From CAWKGC01 sp963849005 (lineage in GTDB: Bacteria > Pseudomonadota > Gammaproteobacteria > Burkholderiales > Usitatibacteraceae), in NCBI GenBank assembly GCA_963849005.1, contig CAWKGC010000017.1, positions 1 to 33,452 of the forward strand: DNA of 33,452 nucleotides, read 5' to 3'. Position numbers and translations under genes: made by a program. Numbering within the stretch: position 1 is the first letter of the stretch; each line of letters starts with the position of its first letter. This document shows, one piece after another, positions 8,463-16,661 of this stretch. The notes under the pieces are model-generated. The model ran no database searches. It was not told the DNA's origin and was given only the letters and a program-made list of their open reading frames with translations.

Positions 8463-9026
8463 CTATCGCCGGCCGAACAACGCCACCCAGACCCGGCTCA
8501 ACCGGCTGAGGCCCGCAAGCGTCAACAGCACGAAGGCGGTGACGATGAACGACTTCAGGAACCAGCGATAGGGCAACCCGCCGGGCGCCGCAGACACTTC
8601 ATTGAGCTGCAGCGAAGTGAAGAAGTACGGCACCGCGTACCAGGTCATGAAGCAGCTGAACGTGAGCAGCAGCAAGGTTACGCCGAAGAACTCGATCCAC
8701 AGCCTGGTGCGCCGCGTGAATCGTTCGGCGAGCACGTCGATGCGCACATTGCGCTCGTGCACTTCGGTGAATGCGAGGCCGAGCGTGAAGCCCATGGCAT
8801 AGAGGTGCCATTGCAGCTCCTCCATCATGATGGATCCCTTGTTGAACGCGTAGCGCGCCACCACCTGCACCACGATCACCGCGATCAGCACGGTCCACAG
8901 GACCGACGCGGCCTCGCCGACCCAGGAAATCACGCGGTCTGCGCCGCGCGAGAATGCGGTGGTGGGCAGCGCGATGCCCGAGGGGCCCGCCTCAGGCAGG
9001 GCGGCGCCGTGCGCTGGTGTGGTCAT
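8463..9026 (-). CDS. TRAP transporter small permease subunit, DctQ type
   Basis: 187 residues with four hydrophobic helices (about 32-55, 68-88, 110-130 and 150-170), the normal DctQ topology. Seen: QVVARYAFNKGSIMMEELQWHLY, shortened here to its core RYAFNKGSIMMEELQWHLY, and HERNVRIDVLAERFTRRTR, both diagnostic for DctQ. ATG 9026 was chosen over the open frame that continues upstream because AAGGAGA lies at the right distance. It sits between dctP and dctM and binds DctM to form the membrane complex. Confidence 0.92.
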   Translation of the reverse strand: MTTPAHGAALPEAGPSGIALPTTAFSRGADRVISWVGEAASVLWTVLIAVIVVQVVARYAFNKGSIMMEELQWHLYAMGFTLGLAFTEVHERNVRIDVLAERFTRRTRLWIEFFGVTLLLLTFSCFMTWYAVPYFFTSLQLNEVSAAPGGLPYRWFLKSFIVTAFVLLTLAGLSRLSRVWVALFGRR

Positions 9027-9067
9027 GTCGGTCTCCTTGCGCACGGCGCCGCGGTTCCGGCGGCTGC

Positions 9068-10120
9068 TTACTTGTAGTCGCGCGGCAGGTAGCCGAAGTC
9101 GTGCCACTCCCGGTTCTTGTTCTGGAAGGCGGACATGCTGTCGTAGACCTTCTTGAACACCGGGTCCTTGGCCGACTCTTCCGCCATCACTTCACTCGAG
9201 GCCTTGGCGAAGGCATCGAGCATCGGCTTGCTGAACTTGTGCAGCTTGACGCCCTCCTTCTTGAACTTGGCCAGCATGTCGCCCTGCAGGGCCTCGGCCT
9301 TGGCCAGCGAAATCATCACGCCGGCCGTGCAGGTGGTTTCGATCTGCGCCTGGGTCTGCGGCTTGAGCTTGCCCCACGCCGCAATGTTCACGTAGAGAAA
9401 CTGGTTGGTGGACGGCTGGTGCCAGCCCGGAAGGTAGTAGTTCTTGGCCACCTTGTAGAAGCCGAGCTGGTCGTCCACCGTGGGCAGCGAGAACTCCGTG
9501 CCGTCGAGCACGCCCTTCTCCAGGGCCTGGAAAAGTTCACCGCCGGGCAGCAAGGTCACCGAGGAGCCGACCTTCTGGTAGATCTTGCCGCCCAGCCCGG
9601 CAGCGCGGAACTTCAGGCCCTTGAGGTCCTCTGGCGTCTTGATCTCTTTCTTGAACCAGCCCGCCGCCTCGGGGCTGATCGTGCCGCAGAAGATCGGGTA
9701 GACATTGTGCGGCTTGAAAGCCTCCTTCAGCAGCGCGTCGCCGCCCCCGAAGAACATCCAGGCGGCGTACTGCGGCGATTCCATGCCGAAGGGCACGGCG
9801 CCGAACAGCGCCGACGCCGGTACCTTGCCGGTCTCATACCCCATCCAGCTGAAGCCGGCCTCGACCTTGCCGCTTGAGACGGCGTCGAAAATGCCGAGCG
9901 CCGGCACCAGCTTTCCGGGCTCGAAGACCTGCAGGTTGATCGTGCCGCCGGACACCTTTTTCAACTGCTCCGACACCCAGGGCATGGTGTCGCCCAGCGC
10001 GGTAAGGTTGGAGCCGAAGGCCATCGGGACGCCCCAGCGCACGGTTTCCTGCGCAAGAGCGGGGGCAGCGGCAAACGCGGTGGCGACAACGAATGCGAGT
10101 GACTTGGCAACAGCTTTCAT
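9068..10120 (-). CDS. TRAP transporter periplasmic binding protein, DctP family
   Basis: 350 residues with a signal peptide (1-24, ending APALA-Q). This is the extracytoplasmic receptor that hands substrate to DctQM. Seen: EDLKGLKFRAAGLGGKIYQK, which contains the conserved Arg that binds the carboxylate of TRAP substrates. The mature protein resembles the 2-oxo-acid binder TakP in the wording VPALGIFDAVSSGKVEAG and LFGAVPFGM, so a monocarboxylate or 2-oxo-acid substrate is a reasonable inference. Start ATG 10120 follows CCGGAGACC. First gene of its operon. The 225-base gap upstream (10121-10345) holds no gene, only a short GCAGGGAGCC direct repeat (about 10320-10340) and no promoter I would defend. 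Confidence 0.92.
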   Translation of the reverse strand: MKAVAKSLAFVVATAFAAAPALAQETVRWGVPMAFGSNLTALGDTMPWVSEQLKKVSGGTINLQVFEPGKLVPALGIFDAVSSGKVEAGFSWMGYETGKVPASALFGAVPFGMESPQYAAWMFFGGGDALLKEAFKPHNVYPIFCGTISPEAAGWFKKEIKTPEDLKGLKFRAAGLGGKIYQKVGSSVTLLPGGELFQALEKGVLDGTEFSLPTVDDQLGFYKVAKNYYLPGWHQPSTNQFLYVNIAAWGKLKPQTQAQIETTCTAGVMISLAKAEALQGDMLAKFKKEGVKLHKFSKPMLDAFAKASSEVMAEESAKDPVFKKVYDSMSAFQNKNREWHDFGYLPRDYK

Positions 10121-10345
10121 GGCGGGGTCTCCGGGGATAAGTATTCTTGTGGTGATCGAAGGCGAGTTTCGGCACAGGTGCAGCACGTGTCATGGGGAGA
10201 TCGACGAACGGGAACCGAACCCCTCCACCCGCCAGGAAAAATAAGGCTATCACAGCTTGCCCCGCATGGGTCGGCCGAAATCTCGAATGGCCGGCCGGCG
10301 GCGGCACTTGGCGAGGCCGCAGGGAGCCGCAGGGAGCCGCCGCGA

Positions 10346-12199
10346 CTATTTCGCCACGCTCGCCCGTCGCGAGCCGAGCAGCAACTGATTTGCCAGGACA
10401 GCGCAGAGCAAGCCGACTCCGATGGCATCGGTGATCCACCCCGGCTTGATCAGGCACAGCGCCGCCACGACGAGCACGACGCGCTCCCACGCCAGGCAGG
10501 GACGCGCGAGATAGCCGAACAGCCCGGCGGCGAGCGTCACGCAACCGATGGTGGCGGTCGTCGTGGAGAGCAGGATGGTCTGCCAGTCGCCGATCATGAG
10601 AAGTGCCGGCTCGTAGACGAACATGAACGGCACGATGAAGCCGGCGGCGCCGATGCGCACGGCTTCCCATCCCGCGCGCCACAGGTTGGCCTTCGCGAGC
10701 GCCGCCGCGGCGAACACGGCCAGCGCCACCGGCGGCGTTATCGCGGAGAGCACTGCGAAGTACAGCGCGAACATGTGCGCCGCAGGCGTCACCACCCCCA
10801 GCTTGATCAGCGCGGGAACGAGCAGCGACACCATGACGATGTAGGCCGGCGTGGTGGGCATGCCCATGCCCAGCACGATTCCCGCGACAGCTGTGAGCAT
10901 GAGCGCGAGCACAAGGCTGTTTTGCGACAACGCCACCACCATCTGCGTGAACGTGATTCCGAGCCCCGTCAGCGAGATCACGCCGATCACGATGCCGGCG
11001 CAGGCGCAGGCCATGGCGACGGCAAGCGCGTCGCGCGCCCCGCCTTCGAGCGCCTCGATGACGCTCATCCAGCGGATATCCCCGCGCGTCGTTTTCCTGA
11101 GCAGCGCGATCGGCAGGCAGGACAGCGCCCCGACCAGCGCGCACAGCGGCGCGGAATAGGAAAGCGTCATGCCGGTGAACACGAAAATGATCGGGATGAA
11201 CAGGTGCCCGCGCTCGGCAAGGACGCGGGACATTCGCGGCAGCTCAGAGCGCGGCACGCCCAGCAGGCCCACGCGCTTGGCCTCGAAGTGCACTGCGGCA
11301 AACACGGCAACGTAGTAAAGCAGCGCCGGGATCCACGCCCAAACCGTGACCTGGAAGTAGCTCACCGCCAGGTATTCGGCCATCACAAAGGCTGCCGCGC
11401 CCATCACCGGCGGCATGATCTGCCCGCCCGTCGACGCCGTCGCCTCCACGCCCGCGGCGAATGCCGGCTTGAAGCCGGTGCGCTTCATGAGCGGAATGGT
11501 CATCGGGCCGTCCACCATCACATTGGCCACCGCGCTTCCCGAGATGGTGCCGAACAAGCTCGAGCTCACCACCGACACCTTGCCCGGGCCGCCCGCGGTG
11601 TGGCCGGTTATGGCGAGGGCAAAGTCCATGAACAGCTTCCCTGTGCCCGACTTCTCCATGAAGCTGCCGAACAGCACGAACACGATCACGTAGGAAGCCG
11701 ACACCCCCAGTGTCGAGCCGAAGATCCCGTCGGTGGAGAGGTACATCTGCTCCAGCAGCACCTGCATCTTTATGTCGGTGCCGAACACGGTGTAGGCGAG
11801 GAAGAGGAGCGCGGTGATCGGCAGGGGCCAGCCGATGATGCGTCGCGTGGCGTCGAGCACCAGCGCAACGGCAAGTGCCGCCATCGTCTTGTCCCAGGCG
11901 TTGAGGTCGTCGATGTAGATGATGCGGTTGGTGATGCTCTCGTAGGTGAGGAATATGTAGCCGATCATCGCGACCGAAGCAGCGATCATCACCAGGTCTA
12001 TCCAGATGAGGCGCCGGCGGCCGTCCGCCTCCCGCCAGACCGGGTGGAGGAGGAACACCAGCACAAGCGCGAACAGCAGGTGGGTACCGCGAAAGATCAT
12101 CGCCTCGGGCGGTGCGAACGCGGTAGTCCACATATGGTAGAGCGACATCGCTATCGCGACGAGGCCCGCCGTCCAGCGTACCGCCTTGTCTTGCGTCAT
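10346..12199 (-). CDS. TRAP transporter fused permease subunit (DctQ-DctM fusion, TAXI-associated)
   Basis: 617 residues from ATG 12199 (GTG at 12202 would add one). The fused DctQM permease pairs with TAXI-type binding proteins. The N-terminal part (about 1-150) supplies the DctQ-like helices; the rest is DctM-like. Seen: SSSLFGTISGSAVANVMVDG, TGGQIMPPVMGAAAFVMAEY and GMGMPTTPAYIVMVSLLVPA, which are characteristic of this fusion class. Roughly 18 hydrophobic helices can be drawn. The start has no clear Shine-Dalgarno sequence, and a terminator-like hairpin lies just upstream, so expression below that of the binding protein is likely. Confidence 0.92.
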   Translation of the reverse strand: MTQDKAVRWTAGLVAIAMSLYHMWTTAFAPPEAMIFRGTHLLFALVLVFLLHPVWREADGRRRLIWIDLVMIAASVAMIGYIFLTYESITNRIIYIDDLNAWDKTMAALAVALVLDATRRIIGWPLPITALLFLAYTVFGTDIKMQVLLEQMYLSTDGIFGSTLGVSASYVIVFVLFGSFMEKSGTGKLFMDFALAITGHTAGGPGKVSVVSSSLFGTISGSAVANVMVDGPMTIPLMKRTGFKPAFAAGVEATASTGGQIMPPVMGAAAFVMAEYLAVSYFQVTVWAWIPALLYYVAVFAAVHFEAKRVGLLGVPRSELPRMSRVLAERGHLFIPIIFVFTGMTLSYSAPLCALVGALSCLPIALLRKTTRGDIRWMSVIEALEGGARDALAVAMACACAGIVIGVISLTGLGITFTQMVVALSQNSLVLALMLTAVAGIVLGMGMPTTPAYIVMVSLLVPALIKLGVVTPAAHMFALYFAVLSAITPPVALAVFAAAALAKANLWRAGWEAVRIGAAGFIVPFMFVYEPALLMIGDWQTILLSTTTATIGCVTLAAGLFGYLARPCLAWERVVLVVAALCLIKPGWITDAIGVGLLCAVLANQLLLGSRRASVAK

Positions 12200-12209
12200 C
12201 ACGGCAAGG

Positions 12210-12246
12210 TGAAAAAGAAAATCCCCCGGCCGGGCGGCAGGGGGAT
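12210..12246 (-). terminator. Intrinsic terminator or attenuator between TAXI gene and permease gene
   Basis: On the minus strand a 7-base stem (ATCCCCC at one side, GGGGGAT at the other; plus-strand 12221-12227 and 12240-12246) encloses a 12-base GC-rich loop that can pair further. It is followed at once by TTTTCTTTTTC (12220-12210). This is a typical intrinsic terminator placed 36 bases after the TAXI stop codon and about 10 bases before the permease start. It probably lets a fraction of transcripts through, giving more binding protein than permease. Confidence 0.75.
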
Positions 12247-12281
12247 CGCAGCGAAGCGAGCGGGAAGCAAGGCGGCGTGCC

Positions 12282-13226
12282 TTACATCGCGCCCACTTCC
12301 TTGTAGTACTTCACCGCGCCCGGATGGAAAGGCACGCCGATGTCCTCGGCCATCATCTTCGGCGTTAGTCCGTCCATCGCCTTGTTGATCGCGACCAGGT
12401 CGGGGATATTGGATGCGATCGCCTTCACCATGGCGTAGACCTGTGCCTCCGGCAAGGCGCACGCGACCACAAGGTGCGCCGAGTAGACGATGGCGTCGAC
12501 TTCCTTGTCCTGCTTCGGGTAGGTGCCGGCCTTGATCGCGCCCTTGATGTAGCCGGGATTGATCTTCTTCATCGCCTGCACGATGGCCGGGGTGACCGGT
12601 ACCATCTTGATGTCGCGCCCGGCGGCCACGTCCATCACCGAAGAGGCCGGAATGGTCGTCCCGAGCGTGAACACCTGCGCATGGCCGTCCTTCATCAGCG
12701 CCGCCGCGTCGGTATAGGAATTGACGAAGCTCACCTTTGCGCTGGCATAGGACAGGCCAGAGGCCTTGAGGATGTCCTGCGACACCTTTTCCGCGGTGTT
12801 GCCCTTGGGCTGCACCGCAATCGCCTTGCCCTTCATGTCGGCAATGCTGTTCACGCCGGCGTCGGCCAGCGCGACGATCTGGAAATACTGCGGATAGAGG
12901 TTGGCGAGCTGGCAGACCTTGGTGACCTTCTGCGGGAATGGCGCCTCTCCGTTGAGGCCGTCCACGGAACTGATGCTGTTGCCGAAACCGACGTCGGCCT
13001 TGCCTTCATCGATGCCGCGGATGTTGGCGATGCCCGCCCCGGGCAGGGGCTGGACCGACAGGCCCGGAATGGCCTTTTCCCACATGTTCTTGAAGGCGCC
13101 GCCCAGCGGCACCCATACTCCGCCTTGCGGGCCGGTCATGAGGCGCAGTTGCTGCGCGCCGGCGGGCATGGCAGCCAACGCGATGGCGGCAACGGCGAGC
13201 AGTGCAGGCATTCTTCCTTGCTTCAT
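12282..13226 (-). CDS. TAXI family TRAP transporter solute-binding protein
   Basis: 314 residues with a signal peptide (1-23, ending MPAGA-Q). TAXI proteins are periplasmic receptors for TRAP systems using fused permeases. Seen: LMTGPQGGVWVPLGGAF near the N-terminus, matching the TAXI pattern TG-GGTYY-LG, then GIDEGKADVGFGNSISS and FHPGAVKYYKEVG at the C-terminus. The substrate is unknown; family members bind glutamate, 2-oxoglutarate and other acids. The start follows GGAGGAG at seven bases, the strongest ribosome site in this region. The gene heads the two-gene TAXI/permease unit, followed downstream by the dctPQM operon on the same strand. Confidence 0.92.
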   Translation of the reverse strand: MKQGRMPALLAVAAIALAAMPAGAQQLRLMTGPQGGVWVPLGGAFKNMWEKAIPGLSVQPLPGAGIANIRGIDEGKADVGFGNSISSVDGLNGEAPFPQKVTKVCQLANLYPQYFQIVALADAGVNSIADMKGKAIAVQPKGNTAEKVSQDILKASGLSYASAKVSFVNSYTDAAALMKDGHAQVFTLGTTIPASSVMDVAAGRDIKMVPVTPAIVQAMKKINPGYIKGAIKAGTYPKQDKEVDAIVYSAHLVVACALPEAQVYAMVKAIASNIPDLVAINKAMDGLTPKMMAEDIGVPFHPGAVKYYKEVGAM

Positions 13227-13301
13227 GGGTTTCTCCTCCGACAGAGAATTGGACTGCGGTATTTTTTTGGTTGCAGGGCAGTATCCCACAAGCCCGGGGC
13301 T

Positions 13302-13925
13302 TCACGAAAACCGCCGCGTTCGACCCGCAAGGCCGCTTGCCCGCAAGCTCGCCTTCCTGGCGAGGCGCCGCCCGAGGTCGAAGCGCACGATGGCGCGCGC
13401 ACCGGACGGGCGCGCGACGACCTCGAATCCCGCCTTCTCGAACGCGCCCGGGAGCCCGGTCCACGCGAACGTATCGACGGCATCGCCCTTCGGCACCGAT
13501 GGATAACCTTCAAGCAGCGTGCCGCCCTGCCGCCTCACGTGTTTCTTCGCGGCTTCGAGGAGCTTCACGGTGAGCCCCTTGCGGCGATGTCCCTTCTTGA
13601 TGAAGAAGCAGCTTACCGACCAGACCGGCAGGTCGTCGATCGGCTTGAGCGTGCGCGCGGTCTCGAGGCGCTTCAAGGCCTCGCGCGGAGCGACGGCGCA
13701 CCACCCGACCGGCTCGCCGGCGTCGTAGGCGAGCAGCCCGGGAATGGTGCCGCCCTTCACGATCTTGCGCAATGCCTTGCGATTGCCGTCGCCGGACGAC
13801 GCCTTGAATTCCTTGCCGGGCAAGCGCCAGTACATGCACCAGCAGCCGCCGCATGCGCCGCGCGGGCCGAACAGTTTTTCGAGATCCGGCCAGCGCTCCG
13901 GGGTCAGCGGGTGTATCGCGATCAT
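13302..13925 (-). CDS. GNAT family N-acetyltransferase
   Basis: 207 residues with a GNAT fold: VWSVSCFFIKKGHRRKGLTV (about 101-120) is motif A, with the R-R-K-G-L acetyl-CoA loop, followed by KLLEAAKKHV. The N-terminal CGGCWCMYWRLPG stretch is Cys/Trp-rich and recurs in a sub-branch of uncharacterised GNATs. The C-terminal 30 residues are very basic. The start overlaps the YjbR-like gene by ATGA, so the two are translationally coupled. Substrate unknown. The frame stays open to the stop codon about 75 bases before the TAXI gene start. Confidence 0.86.
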   Translation of the reverse strand: MIAIHPLTPERWPDLEKLFGPRGACGGCWCMYWRLPGKEFKASSGDGNRKALRKIVKGGTIPGLLAYDAGEPVGWCAVAPREALKRLETARTLKPIDDLPVWSVSCFFIKKGHRRKGLTVKLLEAAKKHVRRQGGTLLEGYPSVPKGDAVDTFAWTGLPGAFEKAGFEVVARPSGARAIVRFDLGRRLARKASLRASGLAGRTRRFS

Positions 13926-14269
13926 TTCAGCGCCTCGCGGACTTTCTTCGGCAATTTCGCGGCGATGATTTCGTGCGACCGGGCGAGCAGCGCCTTCAAT
14001 TCCGGGTCGGGAAGATTCCTAAGCCCCTTGAGCTGCACCCACTTCGCGCGGGCAAGGTAGGGCGCGGGAGAGACGCCCTTGCGGTCGGTAAGCTCGAGGA
14101 AGCGGTGGTCGTCGACCTTGAATGAAATGTTGGCCACGCCCTGCTTGTCCTCGTAGAGCGCGGCGAACATCTTGCCGCCGATGCAGTAGACCTGGTCCAC
14201 GCCCCACTTGATTTCGCGCGTCGCGCCGGGCAGCGCGGCGAGGTAGCGCTTGAGCGCCGCAGGCGTCAT
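13922..14269 (-). CDS. MmcQ/YjbR family protein
   Basis: 115 residues, the usual length for MmcQ/YjbR (PF04237), small proteins with a double-wing DNA-binding-like fold but no proven biochemical role. Seen: LPGATREIKWGVDQVYCIGGK at the N-terminus (core KWGVDQVYCIGGKMFA), SFKVDDHRFLELTDRKG in the middle and YLARAKWVQLKGL, all typical of the family. It lies 22 bases after ftsB and overlaps the following GNAT gene by four bases. No good Shine-Dalgarno sequence precedes ATG 14269, consistent with coupling to ftsB. Confidence 0.87.
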   Translation of the reverse strand: MTPAALKRYLAALPGATREIKWGVDQVYCIGGKMFAALYEDKQGVANISFKVDDHRFLELTDRKGVSPAPYLARAKWVQLKGLRNLPDPELKALLARSHEIIAAKLPKKVREALK

Positions 14270-14291
14270 GGCCGGTTGCCGCGAGGCCCTG

Positions 14292-14588
14292 CTATTTCCG
14301 CGCCTCGGCGCGCTTCGGTTTCGCCAGCACCTGCACGAAGACCTCGTCCTGCTTGATCATGCCGAGTTCCGTGCGTGCGCGCTCCTCGATCGCGTCGAGC
14401 CCTTCCTTCAGGTCGCGCACCTCCGCGTCGAGGGCGTCGTTGCGCACCCTGAGCCGCGCGTTGCCTTCCTTCTGCTCCGCCACCTGCCGGTCCAGCTCCC
14501 GCACCTTCAGCCAGCTGCCCTTGCCCAGCCACAGCGGGTACTGCAGCAGCAGGAGCAGACCGCCGAGGATGAGGGAAATCGCTCTCAC
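14292..14588 (-). CDS. ftsB: Cell division protein FtsB
   Basis: 98 residues. FtsB is a bitopic inner-membrane protein of the divisome that forms a complex with FtsL and FtsQ. Seen: one membrane helix (about 2-20, AISLILGGLLLLLQYPLWLG), then a coiled coil (about 28-72), then ARTELGMIKQDEVFVQV, the conserved FtsB/DivIC ending. Start GTG 14588, preceded by AAGAAG, gives the family length; the open frame continues upstream through repeat DNA and should not be used. The position directly downstream of eno is the standard arrangement in many proteobacteria. Confidence 0.9.
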   Translation of the reverse strand: MRAISLILGGLLLLLQYPLWLGKGSWLKVRELDRQVAEQKEGNARLRVRNDALDAEVRDLKEGLDAIEERARTELGMIKQDEVFVQVLAKPKRAEARK

Positions 14589-14674
14589 TTCTTCATTGCC
14601 ATGCTGGCGGGAAACAACGCGAACTTCCAACACCGCAGTTTGAAACCGCCGCGGGGCCCCCGCCAAGATGGGGG

Positions 14675-14797
14675 GATGAACGCCGATGAACGCCGATAAA
14701 GGCAAAGGCAGATTGGGTTTGGTTCGGGATGGCCCGACGACTGCTGAAGCCATACGCCGTCACGATTTTATCGGCGTCCATCGGCGTTCATCGGCGG
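14675..14797. repeat. Decamer-based inverted-repeat element, copy 1
   Basis: Left arm 14675-14700 is built of CGCCGATGAA decamers. Right arm 14767-14792 is its complement with one mismatch, followed by TCGGCGG. The arms are 26 bases and the loop 66 bases. The loop shares words in the same order with the loop of the element at 29179-29314 read on the opposite strand: AAAGGCA, TTTGG(T/C)TCGGGA and an AGCCA block. The two are therefore copies of one element, not chance palindromes. It fills the gap between eno and ftsB. Confidence 0.85.
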
Positions 14798-14809
14798 CTA
14801 ATTCCGCTC

Positions 14810-16093
14810 TCACCTTAACTGGTAAAAGGCCCCGCGCCCGGCGTAAGTGCCGGCGTCGCCGAGCTCTTCCTCGATGCGCAGCAGCTGGTTGTACTTCGCG
14901 GTGCGGTCCGAGCGGGACAGCGACCCGGTCTTGATCTGCCCCGCGTTGGTGGCGACCGCGATGTCGGCGATCGTCGTGTCCTCGGTCTCGCCGGAACGGT
15001 GCGAGATGACGGACGTATAGCCCGCGCACTTGGCCATCTCGACCGCCTCGAAGGTCTCCGAGAGCGTGCCGATCTGGTTGATCTTGATGAGGATGGAATT
15101 GGCCACGCCGCGCTTGATGCCCTCGGCGAGGATGCGCGTGTTGGTGACGAAGATATCGTCGCCCACCAGTTGCACGTTCTTGCCCAGCCTCTTCGTGAGC
15201 AGCTCCCAGCCATCCCAGTCGCCCTCGGCCATGCCGTCCTCGATCGAGACGATCGGGTACTTGTCGCACCAGGTCGCGAGCAGGTCCACCATCTGCTGCG
15301 GCGTGTAGGAAAGGTGCTCGCCCTCGAAGCGGTACTTGCCGTCCTTGAAATACTCGCTCGCGGCGCAGTCGATGCCGATCAGCACGTCGCTGCCGGCGGT
15401 GTAGCCCGCCTCCTCGATCGCCTTGATCGCAAGCTGCAGCGCGGCTTCGTTGGTGGCAAGGTTGGGCGCGAAGCCGCCTTCGTCGCCGACCGTGGTCGGC
15501 ATGCCCTGCTTGTCGATCATCTTCTTCAGGGTCTGGAAGATCTCCGCGCCGCAGCGCAGCGCCTCGCGGAAGCTGGGCATCCCGGCCGGGATGATCATGA
15601 ACTCCTGCATGTCGAGCGAATTGTTGGCGTGCGCGCCGCCGTTGATCACGTTCATCATCGGCACCGGCATCTTCTTCGGCCCCGAGCCGCCGAGGTAGCG
15701 GTAGAGCGACAGCCCGCACTCCTCGGCCGCGGCCTTGGCGCAGGCGAGCGACACGGCCAGCATCGCATTGGCGCCCAGGCGCGACTTGTTCTCGGTGCCG
15801 TCGAGATCGACCAGGACGCGGTCGAGGTGCGCCTGCTCGGCGACGTCCAGCCCGATGATCGCCTCGCAGATCTCGGTGTTGACGTTCTCCACCGCCCTTT
15901 GCACTCCCTTGCCGAGGTAGCGGCCCATGTCGCCGTCGCGCAGCTCGATCGCCTCGCGCGACCCGGTGGAGGCGCCCGAGGGCACCGCGGCGCGGCCCAT
16001 GATGCCGGATTCGAGGAGGACGTCGGCTTCGACGGTGGGATTGCCGCGGGAATCAAGGATTTCGCGGGCGACGATTTCGACGATGGCGGTCAT
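14810..16093 (-). CDS. eno: Enolase
   Basis: 427 residues, full length. Enolase interconverts 2-phosphoglycerate and phosphoenolpyruvate in glycolysis and is also a degradosome component in many proteobacteria. Seen: N-terminal EILDSRGNPTVEADV, NVINGGAHANN, the catalytic-Glu region FEGEHLSYTP, metal-ligand regions SIEDGMAEGDWDGW and GDDIFVTN, the catalytic Lys in LIKINQIGT, and SHRSGETEDT. All key residues are intact. It starts 25 bases after the small secreted protein gene and is followed by ftsB across a repeat element. Its usual upstream neighbours kdsA and pyrG are about 14 kb away. Confidence 0.97.
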   Translation of the reverse strand: MTAIVEIVAREILDSRGNPTVEADVLLESGIMGRAAVPSGASTGSREAIELRDGDMGRYLGKGVQRAVENVNTEICEAIIGLDVAEQAHLDRVLVDLDGTENKSRLGANAMLAVSLACAKAAAEECGLSLYRYLGGSGPKKMPVPMMNVINGGAHANNSLDMQEFMIIPAGMPSFREALRCGAEIFQTLKKMIDKQGMPTTVGDEGGFAPNLATNEAALQLAIKAIEEAGYTAGSDVLIGIDCAASEYFKDGKYRFEGEHLSYTPQQMVDLLATWCDKYPIVSIEDGMAEGDWDGWELLTKRLGKNVQLVGDDIFVTNTRILAEGIKRGVANSILIKINQIGTLSETFEAVEMAKCAGYTSVISHRSGETEDTTIADIAVATNAGQIKTGSLSRSDRTAKYNQLLRIEEELGDAGTYAGRGAFYQLR

Positions 16094-16118
16094 GCGGGAA
16101 CCCGGGTGATGGAAAGGT

Positions 16119-16574
16119 CTACAACTTGTTGAGGAGGAACTCCGCGATCACGCGGCTCTTCTCGGCGTCGCGCTCGTTCACGCGCGGGGAGCCGAGCGCG
16201 ACGATGACCGCGGTGCGTCCCTTGAGCGCGTAGAACTTGCCGGTCTTCGCACTCCAGAAGCCTTCCATGCCGGACATCATCAGCGGCTTGGTCTGGTACT
16301 GGAGCCGCATCTCGTCGAAGGCCTTCTTCGCCTCGGCGTCGGTCTTCGCCCCGATGAACTGGGCCGAAACGCTGTCCTCGCCGGCCGTCCAGGTGCAGGT
16401 TGCGCTCGGCACCGGCTTCTTGCCCTTGGGCAGCTCCGGAACCGCCACGGGCTTGCCGAGCGCCTTCTCGGCGTCGGCCTGCGTGAGGACCTGGCAGGCA
16501 TCGAAGGCGTCCTTCGACTGGCCGAAAGCGGCCATCGGCAAGGCGAGGACGAGGGTGATCAGGATCTTCTTCAT
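16119..16574 (-). CDS. Small secreted protein of unknown function
   Basis: 151 residues with a clear signal peptide (1-19, MKKILITLVLALPMAAFGQ). The mature part begins with CQVLTQADAEKALGKPV, a wording seen in small exported proteins and lipoproteins that resemble DUF3558-type domains. It has a second Cys in SATCTWTAG; the two cysteines could form a disulphide. GGAG lies before ATG 16574. Situated 87 bases after the amidohydrolase and just before eno; whether it is co-transcribed with eno is unclear. No catalytic motif was seen. Confidence 0.8.
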   Translation of the reverse strand: MKKILITLVLALPMAAFGQSKDAFDACQVLTQADAEKALGKPVAVPELPKGKKPVPSATCTWTAGEDSVSAQFIGAKTDAEAKKAFDEMRLQYQTKPLMMSGMEGFWSAKTGKFYALKGRTAVIVALGSPRVNERDAEKSRVIAEFLLNKL

Positions 16575-16661
16575 GGTTCTGTCTCCAGCAGTGGGGGCAT
16601 CGGGTGCGCCGGACAGGTGATGTTTGAGGCGAATGATAGCGGAAACGCGGCCCCTTCCGCT

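Noticed and set aside
6726..9077. 783-codon plus-strand open frame opposite the dctM/dctQ genes
   Set aside because: Gln/His/Arg/Ala-rich translation with no domain, antisense to well-conserved transporter genes; a high-GC shadow.
10319..10340. Tandem GCAGGGAGCC repeat before the dctP operon
   Set aside because: Only two units, consistent with chance slippage; no regulatory meaning can be supported.
10178..12388. 736-codon plus-strand open frame opposite the fused permease
   Set aside because: Same biased composition, no recognisable motif, mirrors the codon structure of the real minus-strand gene.
13227..13300. Possible sigma-54 promoter before the TAXI gene
   Set aside because: GG and GC are correctly spaced (GGGATACTGCCCTGCA), but most other consensus positions fail.
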